DNA of 7,664 nt. Origin: Victivallales bacterium (GTDB lineage: Bacteria > Verrucomicrobiota > Lentisphaeria > Oligosphaerales > Oligosphaeraceae). Location of the stretch: contig JAFZZD010000770.1 of assembly GCA_017615955.1 (NCBI GenBank), positions 1 through 7,664 of the forward strand, written 5' to 3'. Below, one piece after another: positions 7,609 through 7,664 of this stretch. The notes under the pieces are model-generated. The model had not been told where the DNA came from. It saw only the letters and a program-made list of their open reading frames with translations, and did not search any database. Made by a program: the position numbers and the translations under genes. The first letter of the stretch is position 1; each line of letters opens with the position of its first letter.

Positions 7609-7623
7609 GGAATTGGTCATTCC
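7609..7623. promoter_or_regulatory. Small dyad GGAAT-N5-ATTCC upstream of the candidate promoter
   Basis: A perfect 5-bp inverted repeat (ggaat, five bases, attcc) lies about 20 bp upstream of the candidate -35 element. It could be an operator half-site pair. There is no further support, and the arms are short. Confidence 0.25.
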
Positions 7624-7643
7624 ATACGCATGAGGCGTCCATG

Positions 7644-7664
7644 TGGGCGCCGAAGCGGCGCCCA
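7644..7664. terminator. Perfect GC-rich hairpin at the window edge; possible terminator
   Basis: Arms TGGGCGCCG and CGGCGCCCA form a 9-bp stem with a 3-nt loop. Read on the minus strand, it would sit at the end of an upstream leftward gene, but it is followed by CATGGACGCC with no T-tract. Read on the plus strand, any T-tract would lie beyond the window. It may be a terminator of a neighbouring gene or an element that separates its transcription from the giant gene. Confidence 0.45.

Overview
The window is almost entirely one gene. A single uninterrupted reading frame on the minus strand (7489 down to 23) encodes a 2488-residue protein, preceded by a short AT-richer intergenic stretch (7490-7664) and followed by 22 bases of downstream sequence. 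No other protein gene, RNA gene, mobile element or CRISPR array is supported. The many open frames on the plus strand are compositional shadows of the repetitive gene.

The protein has three parts. Residues ~9-1710 form a ladder of about 90 imperfect 18-residue units with a consensus close to [VIT]ANxTTxNGGxMxVxSGG. These resemble the AIDA-I type 'autotransporter passenger strand-loop-strand' repeats, which fold as a beta-solenoid. Residues ~1711-1813 are a non-repetitive, beta-rich connecting module. Residues ~1814-2488 are five tandem modules of ~120-150 residues that look like pre-peptidase C-terminal (PPC)-type beta-sandwich domains. The likely role is a very large secreted or surface fibre or adhesin. 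That role is inferred from architecture; no catalytic motif is visible.

The export route is unexplained. There is no Sec signal peptide, and an in-frame stop 27 nt upstream of the ATG excludes a longer N-terminus. There is also no C-terminal autotransporter beta-barrel. A type I-like route using the C-terminal region is one possibility. More than 40 repeat units carry an N-x-T/S sequon at the same ladder position, which raises the question of glycosylation, as is known (O-linked heptose) for AIDA-I.

The organism is probably a Gram-negative bacterium of moderate GC content. From memory, signal-less giant repeat proteins of this kind occur in gut Lentisphaerota (Victivallales) and some Desulfovibrionaceae. 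The sequence alone does not settle this. The upstream region holds a plausible ribosome binding site, a weak candidate promoter, short repeats that could be operator sites, and a perfect GC-rich hairpin at the window's right edge.
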